A stretch of DNA of 46,970 nt, from NCBI GenBank assembly GCA_964596685.1, contig CAZQVA010000016.1, positions 1 through 46,970 of the forward strand, read 5' to 3'. The notes beneath the pieces were generated by a model. That model saw only the letters and a list, made by a program, of their open reading frames with translations, was not told the origin of the DNA and ran no database searches. Shown piece by piece: positions 14,752-22,893 of this stretch (position 1 is its first letter; each line of letters opens with the position of its first letter). A program made the position numbers and the translations under genes. Origin of the DNA: CAZQVA01 sp964596685. Lineage in GTDB: Bacteria > Chlamydiota > Chlamydiia > Chlamydiales > VFKH01.

Positions 14752-16564
14752 TGAGAGACTCCTCTAGGATCAAATTTTGCATGATGAAATCTTTTCTCGC
14801 TGGAGTGTTTTTGCCCATGTAGAATTCAAGGGTAGGGCGCACATCGGATAAGCTGTAGAGGGTAACAGGTTTCAGTCGCATTTGAGGGCCTAGCAGCGGT
14901 TTAAATTCATGGGGAGAAATTTCACCAAGCCCTTTAAAGCGGGTAATTTCTATATTGCTCTTGGGTAATTTTTTGACCGCTTGATCTTTTTCTTCCTCAC
15001 TAAAACAATAGATGGTTTCTTTGAGTGAACGTACTTTAAAGAGTGGAGTTTCCAAGACCCAAAGATGTCCTCTGACAACAAGTTCTTGAAAGTATGTCAG
15101 GAAGAAAGTAATGAGGAGATTGCGAATATGCATACCATCGACATCAGCATCAGTGGCTAAGACGACTTTCTGGTAACGTAAGTTGGCGATGTCTTCCTCA
15201 ATATGAAGGGCCATCATCACGTTATACATCTCTTCGTTCTTGTAGAGTTGATCAATTTTTAAGCCAAAGACATTGACTGGCTTTCCCTTAAGGGAAAAAA
15301 CAGCCTGAGTCATGGGATTTCGCGCAGAGACGATGGAGGCACTTGCTGATTCTCCTTCTGTCAAGAAAATCATGCTTGCTTGCCCTTGTAAAGTCTGATC
15401 AGTGAGATGGAATTTACAGTCGCGGAGCTTGGGGATTTTGAAAGCGATTTTTTTCTGTTTTTCTGCAGCTTCCTTTTTGACCATTGACAATTCTTTGCGC
15501 AACTTTTCATTAAACGTAATGCGATCAATGAGAGCTTTTGCAACTTCGGGATGCTGGTAGAGGAGTTTGCTAACGGCATCTTTGACCTGCTGCACGACGG
15601 GCCCGCGCAATTCAGGATTACTCAGCTTGTTCTTTGTTTGCGATTCAAAGATAGGATTTTGCACTTTGACTAAAATTGTGCCAACAATACCTTCTCGAAC
15701 GTCCACTCCTTGGAAGTTTTTTTGGGTAAACTCATTGACGCCTTTTAGAATACCTTCCCGAAATGCAGATAGATGAGTTCCTCCATCGCTGGTGTACTGA
15801 CCGTTGACAAAAGAAAAATATGTTTCACCATAATTATGTGTATGCAGAAAGGCAAATTCTAAATGTTCATCCACAAAATGCAGGGGTTCAAAGAGACGCT
15901 CATCCTCTTTGACTTCGCTATTGAGCAAGTCGAGTAGACCATTTTCTGAAAAGATGACTTCGCCATTAAAGTCTAGTTTCAGTCCACGATTGAGGTAGGC
16001 ATAGTGCCACATGCGTTTCTTTAAAAAAGAAGCATCAAATCTAAAGCGCTTAAAAATTTCACTGTCGGGAACAAAGGTGACATGCGTGCCATTTTTTTCA
16101 TTTGAGGAACCCTCATTTTGCGATTGGAGAATCCCTCGTTGAAAATGAGCTTCGACAAATTTTCCTTCGCGCGTGCTGCGAATCGTAAACGTTTCTGAAA
16201 GAGCATTGACAGCTTTAATACCGACGCCATTAAGACCGATAGAGAATTGAAAATGTGCGTCATTATATTTGGCACCTGTGTTGATGCGGCTGGCGCAGTC
16301 AACCACTTTACCCAAGGGGATTCCGCGGCCAAAATCACGTACAGAGACAGAGCCAGTTTGAAAATCCACACCCACTACGATCGTGTCGCCATGGTGCATG
16401 ATAAACTCATCGATACAGTTATCAATCACTTCCTTAACGAGTATGTAGATTCCATCTTCAGCATGTGATCCATCTCCCAGACGACCAATGTACATGCCAG
16501 AGCGTAAACGGATGTGGGAGAGAGGATCAAGCGTTTGAATACTAGATTCGTCGTATGAAGTCAT
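14744..16564 (-). CDS. parE: Topoisomerase IV subunit B (second GyrB-type protein)
   Basis: This is the ATPase and TOPRIM subunit of topoisomerase IV. The 606 residues show the GHKL ATPase domain with RSGMYIG, the N-box EVIDNCIDE (about 45-53), DFGRGIPLG and the GLNGVGIKAVNALS lid. The transducer follows, then the TOPRIM domain with EGESASAS and the metal-binding DADVDGMHI. A C-terminal PLLGPQMRLKPVTL segment follows. It is slightly shorter than E. coli ParE (630), as usual for the chlamydial second pair. The gene starts six bases after the EamA transporter stop and overlaps parC by eight bases. Confidence 0.94.
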   Translation of the reverse strand: MTSYDESSIQTLDPLSHIRLRSGMYIGRLGDGSHAEDGIYILVKEVIDNCIDEFIMHHGDTIVVGVDFQTGSVSVRDFGRGIPLGKVVDCASRINTGAKYNDAHFQFSIGLNGVGIKAVNALSETFTIRSTREGKFVEAHFQRGILQSQNEGSSNEKNGTHVTFVPDSEIFKRFRFDASFLKKRMWHYAYLNRGLKLDFNGEVIFSENGLLDLLNSEVKEDERLFEPLHFVDEHLEFAFLHTHNYGETYFSFVNGQYTSDGGTHLSAFREGILKGVNEFTQKNFQGVDVREGIVGTILVKVQNPIFESQTKNKLSNPELRGPVVQQVKDAVSKLLYQHPEVAKALIDRITFNEKLRKELSMVKKEAAEKQKKIAFKIPKLRDCKFHLTDQTLQGQASMIFLTEGESASASIVSARNPMTQAVFSLKGKPVNVFGLKIDQLYKNEEMYNVMMALHIEEDIANLRYQKVVLATDADVDGMHIRNLLITFFLTYFQELVVRGHLWVLETPLFKVRSLKETIYCFSEEEKDQAVKKLPKSNIEITRFKGLGEISPHEFKPLLGPQMRLKPVTLYSLSDVRPTLEFYMGKNTPARKDFIMQNLILEESLNG

Positions 16565-16570
16565 AATTTC

Positions 16571-17479
16571 CTATTGTTCTGCAATCACTACAGGTGTGGA
16601 TTTTAGCTCTTCGCGATAAAAAAGGAAAAGAGCACAGCCAATAACCGAAAGAGAGACCCAATAGTGCCAAGTGATCTCTTCTCCTCGGAAAAACCATCCT
16701 AAAAATGTTCCAAAGATCGGACAAAGGAATCCTGCAAAGGTCAAAAAAGTAATGGAATATTTCTTAAGTAGATACCCATACATGTTATAGAAGATCACGT
16801 TAGAAAGAAGGATCAAGATCAAGACGAACTGCAGGAACATATCAAATTGTTTAACGGGCAGAGGAGAAATGCCTTCAATCGAGAATGAGAGGATAAATGC
16901 AGCAACGCCGCCAATGAGCATAGCAAAGCCATTGATTAAGATCAGATGGTAGCCACGTTGCATGAGTTTTTTAATATCAAACCAGGCGTAAGCTGCCGAG
17001 GTAACGGCAACGAGTAATACGATTTCGGGAATTGAGATGTGGAAGAATTCCCCCCCTGGAGCATTTTCAGATTGCAGCAATAAAATAGGTGTGAGACCTG
17101 CAAAGCCAAGACACAAGCCCATCACTTTGATGCGACTGAGGCGCTCTTTCAAGAGAAAATAGGAGAGCGTTGCAGCAATGAGTGGTGTAAGAGAGTAAAT
17201 AAGATTAGTTTTAGAGGATGATAGGTATTGCAGCGCCCAAAACTCTGCCACAAAGGCAAGGAAGATATGGAAAAAGGAAACGCGCAAGAAAACAGGTAGG
17301 TCTTTTCTGGCGATTTTAAATTGATCTCTTCGCATGAGAGCCACAAAAGAAAGCAATAAAATACCAGCAAGAGTCATGCGAAAACCGATTACAAAGATGG
17401 GGGAAGCGTAATCGAGTGTGTACTTTGCAAATAGAAAGGTCGACGCGAGTAAAGCGTACATTAGCGCTATAAGTGGCAT
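16571..17479 (-). CDS. EamA/DMT-family membrane transporter
   Basis: This is a drug/metabolite-type exporter or importer of the inner membrane. The 302 residues contain about ten hydrophobic segments arranged as two five-helix EamA repeats (about 1-135 and 150-290). Typical features include the N-terminal ALLASTFLFAKYTLDYASP, a GFRMTLAGILLL segment, SLTPLIAATLSYFLLKERLS closing the first repeat, and LCPIFGTFLGWFFRGEEITWHYW closing the second. The start has no strong ribosome site. It appears to be the first gene of the parE-parC operon, with only six bases before parE. I cannot infer the substrate; S-adenosylmethionine and nucleotide-sugar carriers belong to the same superfamily. Confidence 0.87.
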   Translation of the reverse strand: MPLIALMYALLASTFLFAKYTLDYASPIFVIGFRMTLAGILLLSFVALMRRDQFKIARKDLPVFLRVSFFHIFLAFVAEFWALQYLSSSKTNLIYSLTPLIAATLSYFLLKERLSRIKVMGLCLGFAGLTPILLLQSENAPGGEFFHISIPEIVLLVAVTSAAYAWFDIKKLMQRGYHLILINGFAMLIGGVAAFILSFSIEGISPLPVKQFDMFLQFVLILILLSNVIFYNMYGYLLKKYSITFLTFAGFLCPIFGTFLGWFFRGEEITWHYWVSLSVIGCALFLFYREELKSTPVVIAEQ

Positions 17480-17530
17480 AAACGTGACTTCATGGAAAGG
17501 GTTGTTGAAAATCTATCAGGCTGGACTTCA

Positions 17531-17551
17531 GATTTAAAGTCGAATTCACGT
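17531..17551. repeat. Single-end remnant of the AACGTGAG inverted-repeat element
   Basis: GATTTAAAGTCGAATTCACGT differs from the element's outer end by one base. It lies in the 201-bp gap between the divergent EamA and 579-residue genes. No second end is nearby. Confidence 0.55.
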
Positions 17552-17680
17552 GTCCAACGTCCAGACCAGTGGCGAAGTATACCAAATTTGAGTGAAGTGT
17601 CAAAGGCGAATTTTTTAGTTGAACCAATGCACTTAAAGTGTGTTATATCTCTAATTTGAATAACTAAGGAGTAAAAGACT

Positions 17681-19420
17681 GTGAGTGACATTACTGATAG
17701 AAACACCACGCCCACTCCTTATTCAACTTCAACATCTTCTTCAGCAGGTTCTTCTGCAACCTCCAATGCAAGCAGCACGGCAGTGATGGCTGCAAATTAC
17801 GATTCTATTATTAATTATCTCATCAAATTTACCGATGATCTTTCACAGGCCCAAGCAGCTGGAACTTTAAAGACAACTCCTCAAACTTCTGATGTTTCTG
17901 GACAGCAGGTAAAAGGTGTCCTAGATATTTTGCAGGTAATGGCAGAAACTTTAACAAGCGGTAAAACAAGTGCGGCAACAGCAAAAGAAAAAGCTGCTAA
18001 ACTTGTGGAATTGAAGGAGGATGTCCAAGCACTCGATGCGATGAAGCTGCCCCCTTCGGCGCAAAATATCTTTCAGGCATTAGAAAGTTTAGTCATTGGT
18101 AAAGGCATGCAGGATGCGATTAACAATGTAGGACAGGCGCAACAGGTGCTTTCTCTTGAAAATCATTGTATGTCGAAATTTATGCGTCATATTGTGGGAA
18201 ATATGGCGTTTGCCCCCTCTTTGCCGATGTTTCCTGGAAATATTAGCAAATTCGATGTGAATATTGAGCAGTGGAAATCACTTTTTCAAAATTTACAACA
18301 GATTAAAGCTGATATGGGGTTGCCCTTTTGTTCGCAGGGTGTTCCCATTAACCCACATGTGAAGGTATGGGATTCCTATGTGGGTCAGAGTGTTGTAGTG
18401 AGTCAACTGACAAAGGTTAACAGAGAGGTTCACATAGAGCGTAGTGCAGCGCGCAATCAAGAGCTTTTTAATTCAATTATGCAATTTATCTCACAATGTA
18501 ACCGCATTCGACACAATGATCCCAATCCAGAAAATTGGACAATGAGCAAGTTTGCTCACGATATGGTCAATTTGCCTCGTTCACTATTTAATTTTTCTAA
18601 ATTGTATAAAATTAATTCAAAGAATGTGATTAGGTATTTACAACAGCTTGCTCCTGGTTTTGGTTTCACTCCTACAGATGTACAAGTGCATATGCACACT
18701 TATCATGATGTGGTCAAAGTTTCCGGATATAAGGCATCATGGGGTCTAGGTGGAACAGATCAAGGAATGATTCAAATCAACGGTGGAGCATGGAATGCGA
18801 TTATACGCGCCATCTATAAACGCGTTAAGCAGACAGGAAGCTATCAGGGGGTGCAGAGTAAAGCGCGCAATATTCAAAATATCGTCAGCTCTATCGTGCG
18901 CAAGGGTGCGGGTAAAATGACGGTGGCGATTGATGGGGGAGAGCAGCAGTGGCTAAAAAATCAAGCACAACTCATTAGTGGCATGTACAGTCTAGCGAAG
19001 GAACATGGCAATGCTTCAATGATGCAAGTGGCTGCCGCTTTAAGGAGTAAATTAAATAACTTGGCTGCGGCAATGAATCGTTTTGCTCATGTGTCGATTG
19101 TAGAAAAACTGACCAACAAGAGCAAGTCAAAATATGTTTTTGATTTTAAGGCGAAGGTCTATTACAACGGTAAGGCCATTGCAAATAACACCCTGAAAGG
19201 CATGTTGCAGAGTGTTCAAAATGCGATTAATAATTTTAAGGGAGGAGTGAATGCCGAAGCTGCCGCAATGAACTCATTAAATCAGCAGGCGCAAGGCAAG
19301 TTGCAAATTCAAATGGTCAATGTCAATCAATACTTTAGTGCGGCTTCTACTCTTGTAGGGGTACTCAATCAGTTGCAAGTTGCTTTAAGCAAGCACTCCG
19401 GTGGTCAAGCTGGAGGATAG
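17681..19420 (+). CDS. Unknown 579-aa protein, candidate type III secreted protein
   Basis: I do not recognise this protein. The GTG start at 17681 is set by an AAGGAG ribosome site about nine bases upstream. The first 40 residues are dominated by Ser, Thr, Ala and Pro, with no charged cluster or signal peptide (STSTSSSAGSSATSNASST). This closely resembles the style of the 229-residue gene in the parC operon and suggests a non-classical secretion signal. The rest is mostly helical, with many Gln and Asn. Residues about 500-570 are a long amphipathic stretch (ANNTLKGMLQSVQNAINNF, later QMVNVNQYFSAASTLVGVLNQL) like the coiled coils of translocator or needle-associated proteins. A basic stretch lies around 360-420. 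It is transcribed alone, facing away from EamA and convergent with xerD. Effector status is inferred, not shown. Confidence 0.82.
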   Translation: MSDITDRNTTPTPYSTSTSSSAGSSATSNASSTAVMAANYDSIINYLIKFTDDLSQAQAAGTLKTTPQTSDVSGQQVKGVLDILQVMAETLTSGKTSAATAKEKAAKLVELKEDVQALDAMKLPPSAQNIFQALESLVIGKGMQDAINNVGQAQQVLSLENHCMSKFMRHIVGNMAFAPSLPMFPGNISKFDVNIEQWKSLFQNLQQIKADMGLPFCSQGVPINPHVKVWDSYVGQSVVVSQLTKVNREVHIERSAARNQELFNSIMQFISQCNRIRHNDPNPENWTMSKFAHDMVNLPRSLFNFSKLYKINSKNVIRYLQQLAPGFGFTPTDVQVHMHTYHDVVKVSGYKASWGLGGTDQGMIQINGGAWNAIIRAIYKRVKQTGSYQGVQSKARNIQNIVSSIVRKGAGKMTVAIDGGEQQWLKNQAQLISGMYSLAKEHGNASMMQVAAALRSKLNNLAAAMNRFAHVSIVEKLTNKSKSKYVFDFKAKVYYNGKAIANNTLKGMLQSVQNAINNFKGGVNAEAAAMNSLNQQAQGKLQIQMVNVNQYFSAASTLVGVLNQLQVALSKHSGGQAGG

Positions 19421-19426
19421 TAAACT

Positions 19427-19455
19427 AACGTGAGTGCGACGTTAAACTGATTTTA
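19427..19455. repeat. Single-end remnant of the AACGTGAG inverted-repeat element
   Basis: AACGTGAGTGCGACGTTAAACTGATTTT follows the same pattern as the element end (AACGTGAGTTCGACTTTAAA...) with several changes. It lies in the 32-bp gap between the convergent 579-residue gene and xerD. Confidence 0.45.
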
Positions 19456-20349
19456 GGGCGTTTGGTGTTGTCGTGGATGGCATTTGAAGAAGGCATCCCG
19501 CACCTGTTTTTGGCTGATGTGGGTGTAGCGATCGGTTGTTCCAATATCACTGTGTCCTAAAAACTCTTGGATCACTCTTAGATCGGTCCCATGATCGAGG
19601 AGATGGGTTGCAAAAGAGTGTCGCAAAGTATGGGGAAAAATATTTTTTGTGATCCCAGCGCGCTTGGCGTAGACTTTAATGAGCCGCCATACAGCGATAC
19701 GGTCGATCCTTTGCCCCTTTCGATTCACAAAGAGTGCATCTTCTGTTTCAGTAGCAAAACGATCGCGGACAGTAATAAGATAAAAATCAATGGCTTCAAT
19801 AGCGCGTTGCCCAATGGGAACTAGGCGCTCTTTGCGTCCTTTGCCCATGACCTTGATAAAGTCATTATCAACGTCATAAAGGGATAGGGAACATAGCTCT
19901 GATACGCGGATACCACACCCATATAGTGTCTCTAAAATGGCGCGGTCTCTCGCGCCTCGCGCGCACTTTGAGTTGGGAGCTGTAAGCAAACGATCGATTT
20001 CTTCTTCAGAAAGCACGTCTGGAATAAGTTGCCACAGTTTTGGGCTCTCAAGAAGTGCAGCTGGATTATGTTCTGTCCATTTTTCTCGCTTTAAAAACCT
20101 GAAGAGCACCTTAATGGCAATAAGGGCTCTACAGCGCGTGGCACTGCTATATCCCTTTTCTCGCAGGTATTTTAAAAAAGCTAAGAGCTCCTCTTGGGTC
20201 ACTTGTGAAAATTGTGTGATGCTGATCGTCCCAAAAAATTGGATCAGCAAGGCGCAATCTCTTTGATAGGCAAGTTGTGTGTTGGCACTTAAACCACGTT
20301 CTGAAGCAATAAACGAAATAAAGTCGGCAACTGCTTCTTTTAAGCTCAT
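19453..20349 (-). CDS. xerD: Tyrosine recombinase XerD/XerC
   Basis: A site-specific recombinase that resolves chromosome dimers at dif with its Xer partner. At 298 residues it has the standard length. It has an N-terminal SAM-like DNA-binding domain (1-105) and a catalytic domain with all expected residues: R148 in GCGIRVSEL, K170 in GKGRKER, H240 and R243 in HTLRHSFATH, H266 in FLGHSDIG, and the nucleophile Y275 in TDRYTH. Nothing around it suggests an integrase of a mobile island. The start overlaps the menG stop by four bases, so it is the last gene of a DUF3604-menG-xerD operon. The choice between XerC and XerD is not certain from sequence; the LEDH-type core and length slightly favour XerD. 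Confidence 0.92.
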   Translation of the reverse strand: MSLKEAVADFISFIASERGLSANTQLAYQRDCALLIQFFGTISITQFSQVTQEELLAFLKYLREKGYSSATRCRALIAIKVLFRFLKREKWTEHNPAALLESPKLWQLIPDVLSEEEIDRLLTAPNSKCARGARDRAILETLYGCGIRVSELCSLSLYDVDNDFIKVMGKGRKERLVPIGQRAIEAIDFYLITVRDRFATETEDALFVNRKGQRIDRIAVWRLIKVYAKRAGITKNIFPHTLRHSFATHLLDHGTDLRVIQEFLGHSDIGTTDRYTHISQKQVRDAFFKCHPRQHQTP

Positions 20350-21050
20350 TTATGAGCGCGCCAAATTGTTGCAATCCCACCTAAAAGTGGAAAAATTTCT
20401 ACACGACTAAATCCGCCTTCTAAGAGTAGCTCTCGAAGCGCTTTAGGTTCTAAAAATCCACCAATGCTTTTGGCAAGATAGGCATAAGCATTCTGATTTT
20501 GCGTGGAGAAATGTCCAATCAGGGGAAGAAAGTATTTTAGATATACAGAATGTCCAAGACGTAAAAAGGAGTTCTCTGGGCGCGTAAGTTCAAGGATGGT
20601 CAATGTGCCCTTCAATTTTAGTACGCGATGTGCTTCTTTAAAGCAAAGAAGCGGCTCCTTCACATTGCGAATACCATAGGCCATGGTGGCAATATCACAA
20701 CACTGATCAGTAAGAGGCAGGTGGCAAACATCCGCATGGATATAAGCAACTTCAGCCTGTGTGGCTGGTTGATTACGAGCCCCTTCTTGCAGCATACTTG
20801 CAGAAAAATCTACTAAGGTAACCTTAGGTGCATGGTTATTAGTTTTTAGGTATTCAAAAGCGATCTGACCGGTGCCTGCACAAAGATCAACCAGATGCTC
20901 AGCATCTGGTCGTGAAGCTCGTTTTACTAGTTGACGGTTCCAAAGCTTATGCAGCCCAAATGACATGAGGGTATTTGTTCTGTCATAGCGCTTTGCAATA
21001 CTATCAAAGAGAGCAGCAATGGTTTTGGGCGATTGTTTGGAGTAGTCCAT
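20346..21050 (-). CDS. menG: Demethylmenaquinone methyltransferase (UbiE/MenG)
   Basis: It performs the last step of menaquinone synthesis, transferring a methyl group from S-adenosylmethionine to demethylmenaquinone. The 234 residues show the UbiE family signature: FDSIAKRYDRTN-LMSFGLHKLWNR near the N-terminus, the SAM-binding LVDLCAGTGQIAFEY (about 53-67), DFSASML, MAYGIRNV, and a C-terminal GGFLEPKALRELLLEGGFSRVEIFPLLGGIATIW. Chlamydiae make menaquinone by the futalosine route, and from memory this gene (CT428) lies near other futalosine genes and CT422/CT423. Here the CBS protein and ybeY are nearby, but the mqn genes are not in the window. It starts two bases after the DUF3604-like gene and overlaps xerD by four. 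Confidence 0.94.
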   Translation of the reverse strand: MDYSKQSPKTIAALFDSIAKRYDRTNTLMSFGLHKLWNRQLVKRASRPDAEHLVDLCAGTGQIAFEYLKTNNHAPKVTLVDFSASMLQEGARNQPATQAEVAYIHADVCHLPLTDQCCDIATMAYGIRNVKEPLLCFKEAHRVLKLKGTLTILELTRPENSFLRLGHSVYLKYFLPLIGHFSTQNQNAYAYLAKSIGGFLEPKALRELLLEGGFSRVEIFPLLGGIATIWRAHK

Positions 21051-21052
21051 TT

Positions 21053-22843
21053 TTATTTGCTTTTTTTACTTTTAGCTGGAGTTGCTTTCGTAGAACTTCC
21101 TGTGACTTTTCCACCTTGGTAATCAAGCCAAATGGGTGATGACCATGCTTTATGACCATTCATCTGCTCGACGCGTAAATAATAAAAGACAAATGGTGTG
21201 CCAGTTTCGCTTGCGACTACCACTTCACCTAATTCTTGCGTGTCATCAAATTCAAAGTCTAATTTCCAAGATCCAGCTTTTGGAGCATCTGGGATAAATT
21301 GATGAATGACCACGCCATTGCGCAATAATTCAACTTTTTTGAGTGTATCAGTCCCTGCAACGTAGCCAGTAAAATGACGATTGATGACAAGCCCTGGTTT
21401 TGTCTGCGTAGAAAGTTCACTGCCCATCGGTTGACTGATCAGATTAAATCCGATCAGAATGGGTTCTCCAGTCGTGCCGTAACAGTGACGTTGAGACAGT
21501 GCTTCAAAAAGGGAATCGCGAGTGTGTTCTTTTGCAATGACTGCAGTCAGTCCTGGTGTGGTTGAAGGGTGTTTTGTTCCAAGTAATGGATATAGACCAC
21601 GTCGTCCTGTGCCTCCAGCAACGAACCCAAAGCGCTTGCCAGCGAGTAGAGCCTCTTTGAGGTGCTCTTCAGCATTTTCCCAGCCGTTATAAATCTCTGC
21701 TACGCGTTCAAACTCATCATCCCATTGATTAAAATCATATGCATACTCCTTAATCGTTGTTAAGGTGGGGATAGCTAAGAGCTCTTTTGAAGAGAAGATT
21801 TTGTATACTTTTTTTAATGTATTATATTTTGGATCTGAAGATAGAACAAGAGGTTTTTGATCTTTCGAAAAGAGTAGGTGTCGAGCCCCTTCTTCTTGTG
21901 GTGTTCCCTTCCAAAATGAACCTAAAAACGGTGTGAAACGTTCATTTTCATTGAGTTCGGTTACATGATGGCTCATTTGTTTCCATATTTCCTCTGAAGC
22001 ATGCTCATCGACAAATGGTGAGAAAAAGCTGAGCGCCCCTTCATCGCGGAAATAGCGCAAGTAAGAGTCGTAACCACGCTTAGGATGGATCTTGTCGCAA
22101 TCTGCTTGTAGAGCACCCCAAAATAATTGTTTTTGCAGGTCTGCATAGCAGCAAATGGGGTCTGAAAAGAACAGATCGCCAGTAGTCAAGTTTTTGAGCT
22201 GAATGCGAAAAAGACCTGGCTCATTGAAATAGAGGTTAGGCAAACAAACAAATCCCGTTTCAGGGACAAAAAGTTTCCAATTCAGATTCTCGCGCAATTG
22301 CTCGTAACTCAACTCAATGAGTGTGTCTTCTGGTGCATTATGAGTAAGATTGCCATAGACATCTTCAAAACGAATCACGATATCAAATCGCTTGCCTTTC
22401 TGTACAAAAGAAGGAGTAACGAGTAGCATCCTGTGAAGAATGTTGCCACGCACGTCCATGAGGAACTGTTCTTGATGAACTTGTCCATCTTTAGTATGGA
22501 TTTTTAAGACAAAACTACGTCTGCGCTGTAGGTACAGTTGAGCTTTATTGTCATTCAGCTGAATGAGGAGCGTCATGCCTGCTTTGAGTTCTTGAGGTAA
22601 TTGGCAGCTGAAAATACTATCGCCTGTCTTTTTGAATGCGATTTTTTTACTATCGCCAATGACGGCAGAGAGCTGCCCAACTTCGGGAATCTCCCATTCG
22701 CCTTCAGTTCCAAGTGAACCCAGGTCAAACTCTAAGAGAGTTCCTTTGGGCAGAGAATCAGCTGGGGTATAGGAAAATTTCCAATTTCCTTTTTGGCCTG
22801 CCATTACGTGGTGAGGGTGACAAATACACAGTGCGCGACGCAT
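21053..22843 (-). CDS. DUF3604-like protein, probably lacking the metal site
   Basis: This 596-residue protein has the layout of the DUF3604 family (proteins related to PHP-type metallohydrolases, with beta-sandwich ends). An N-terminal beta-rich part with GNWKFSYTPAD and FDIVIRFEDVYGNLT is followed by the spot where the metal motif should start: LFWGALQADCD at about 240 in place of the usual FWGDLHxHS. Later comes GFVAGGTGRRGLYP in place of the usual GSSDTHTGRPG, then a C-terminal beta domain with GVVIHQFIPDAPKAGSWKLDFEF. The histidines and aspartates expected in both motifs are missing, so hydrolase activity is doubtful. The C-terminus is Lys/Ser-rich. There is no signal peptide. It begins an operon with menG and xerD. 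The family assignment is from remembered motif patterns. Confidence 0.65.
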   Translation of the reverse strand: MRRALCICHPHHVMAGQKGNWKFSYTPADSLPKGTLLEFDLGSLGTEGEWEIPEVGQLSAVIGDSKKIAFKKTGDSIFSCQLPQELKAGMTLLIQLNDNKAQLYLQRRRSFVLKIHTKDGQVHQEQFLMDVRGNILHRMLLVTPSFVQKGKRFDIVIRFEDVYGNLTHNAPEDTLIELSYEQLRENLNWKLFVPETGFVCLPNLYFNEPGLFRIQLKNLTTGDLFFSDPICCYADLQKQLFWGALQADCDKIHPKRGYDSYLRYFRDEGALSFFSPFVDEHASEEIWKQMSHHVTELNENERFTPFLGSFWKGTPQEEGARHLLFSKDQKPLVLSSDPKYNTLKKVYKIFSSKELLAIPTLTTIKEYAYDFNQWDDEFERVAEIYNGWENAEEHLKEALLAGKRFGFVAGGTGRRGLYPLLGTKHPSTTPGLTAVIAKEHTRDSLFEALSQRHCYGTTGEPILIGFNLISQPMGSELSTQTKPGLVINRHFTGYVAGTDTLKKVELLRNGVVIHQFIPDAPKAGSWKLDFEFDDTQELGEVVVASETGTPFVFYYLRVEQMNGHKAWSSPIWLDYQGGKVTGSSTKATPAKSKKSK

Positions 22844-22874
22844 GAAGCCTCTTTGAGCTTAAACTTTGATAAAT

Positions 22875-22893
22875 GAGCTTTTGCAAAAAGCTC
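22875..22893. repeat. Variant of the GAGCC palindrome at a gene end
   Basis: GAGCTTTTGCAAAAAGCTC is a near-perfect palindrome of the same family, lying between the start of the DUF3604-like gene and the stop of the CBS gene and touching that stop. It could serve as a transcription terminator for the CBS gene. Confidence 0.5.

Noticed and set aside
12841..16564. Main DNA gyrase genes
   Set aside because: The A subunit lacks a full-length C-terminal pinwheel and the B-then-A arrangement next to rluD matches the second (topoisomerase IV-like) chlamydial pair.
19453..20349. Integrase of a genomic island
   Set aside because: It has the length, motifs and operon setting of a housekeeping Xer recombinase, with no attachment site or adjacent tRNA.
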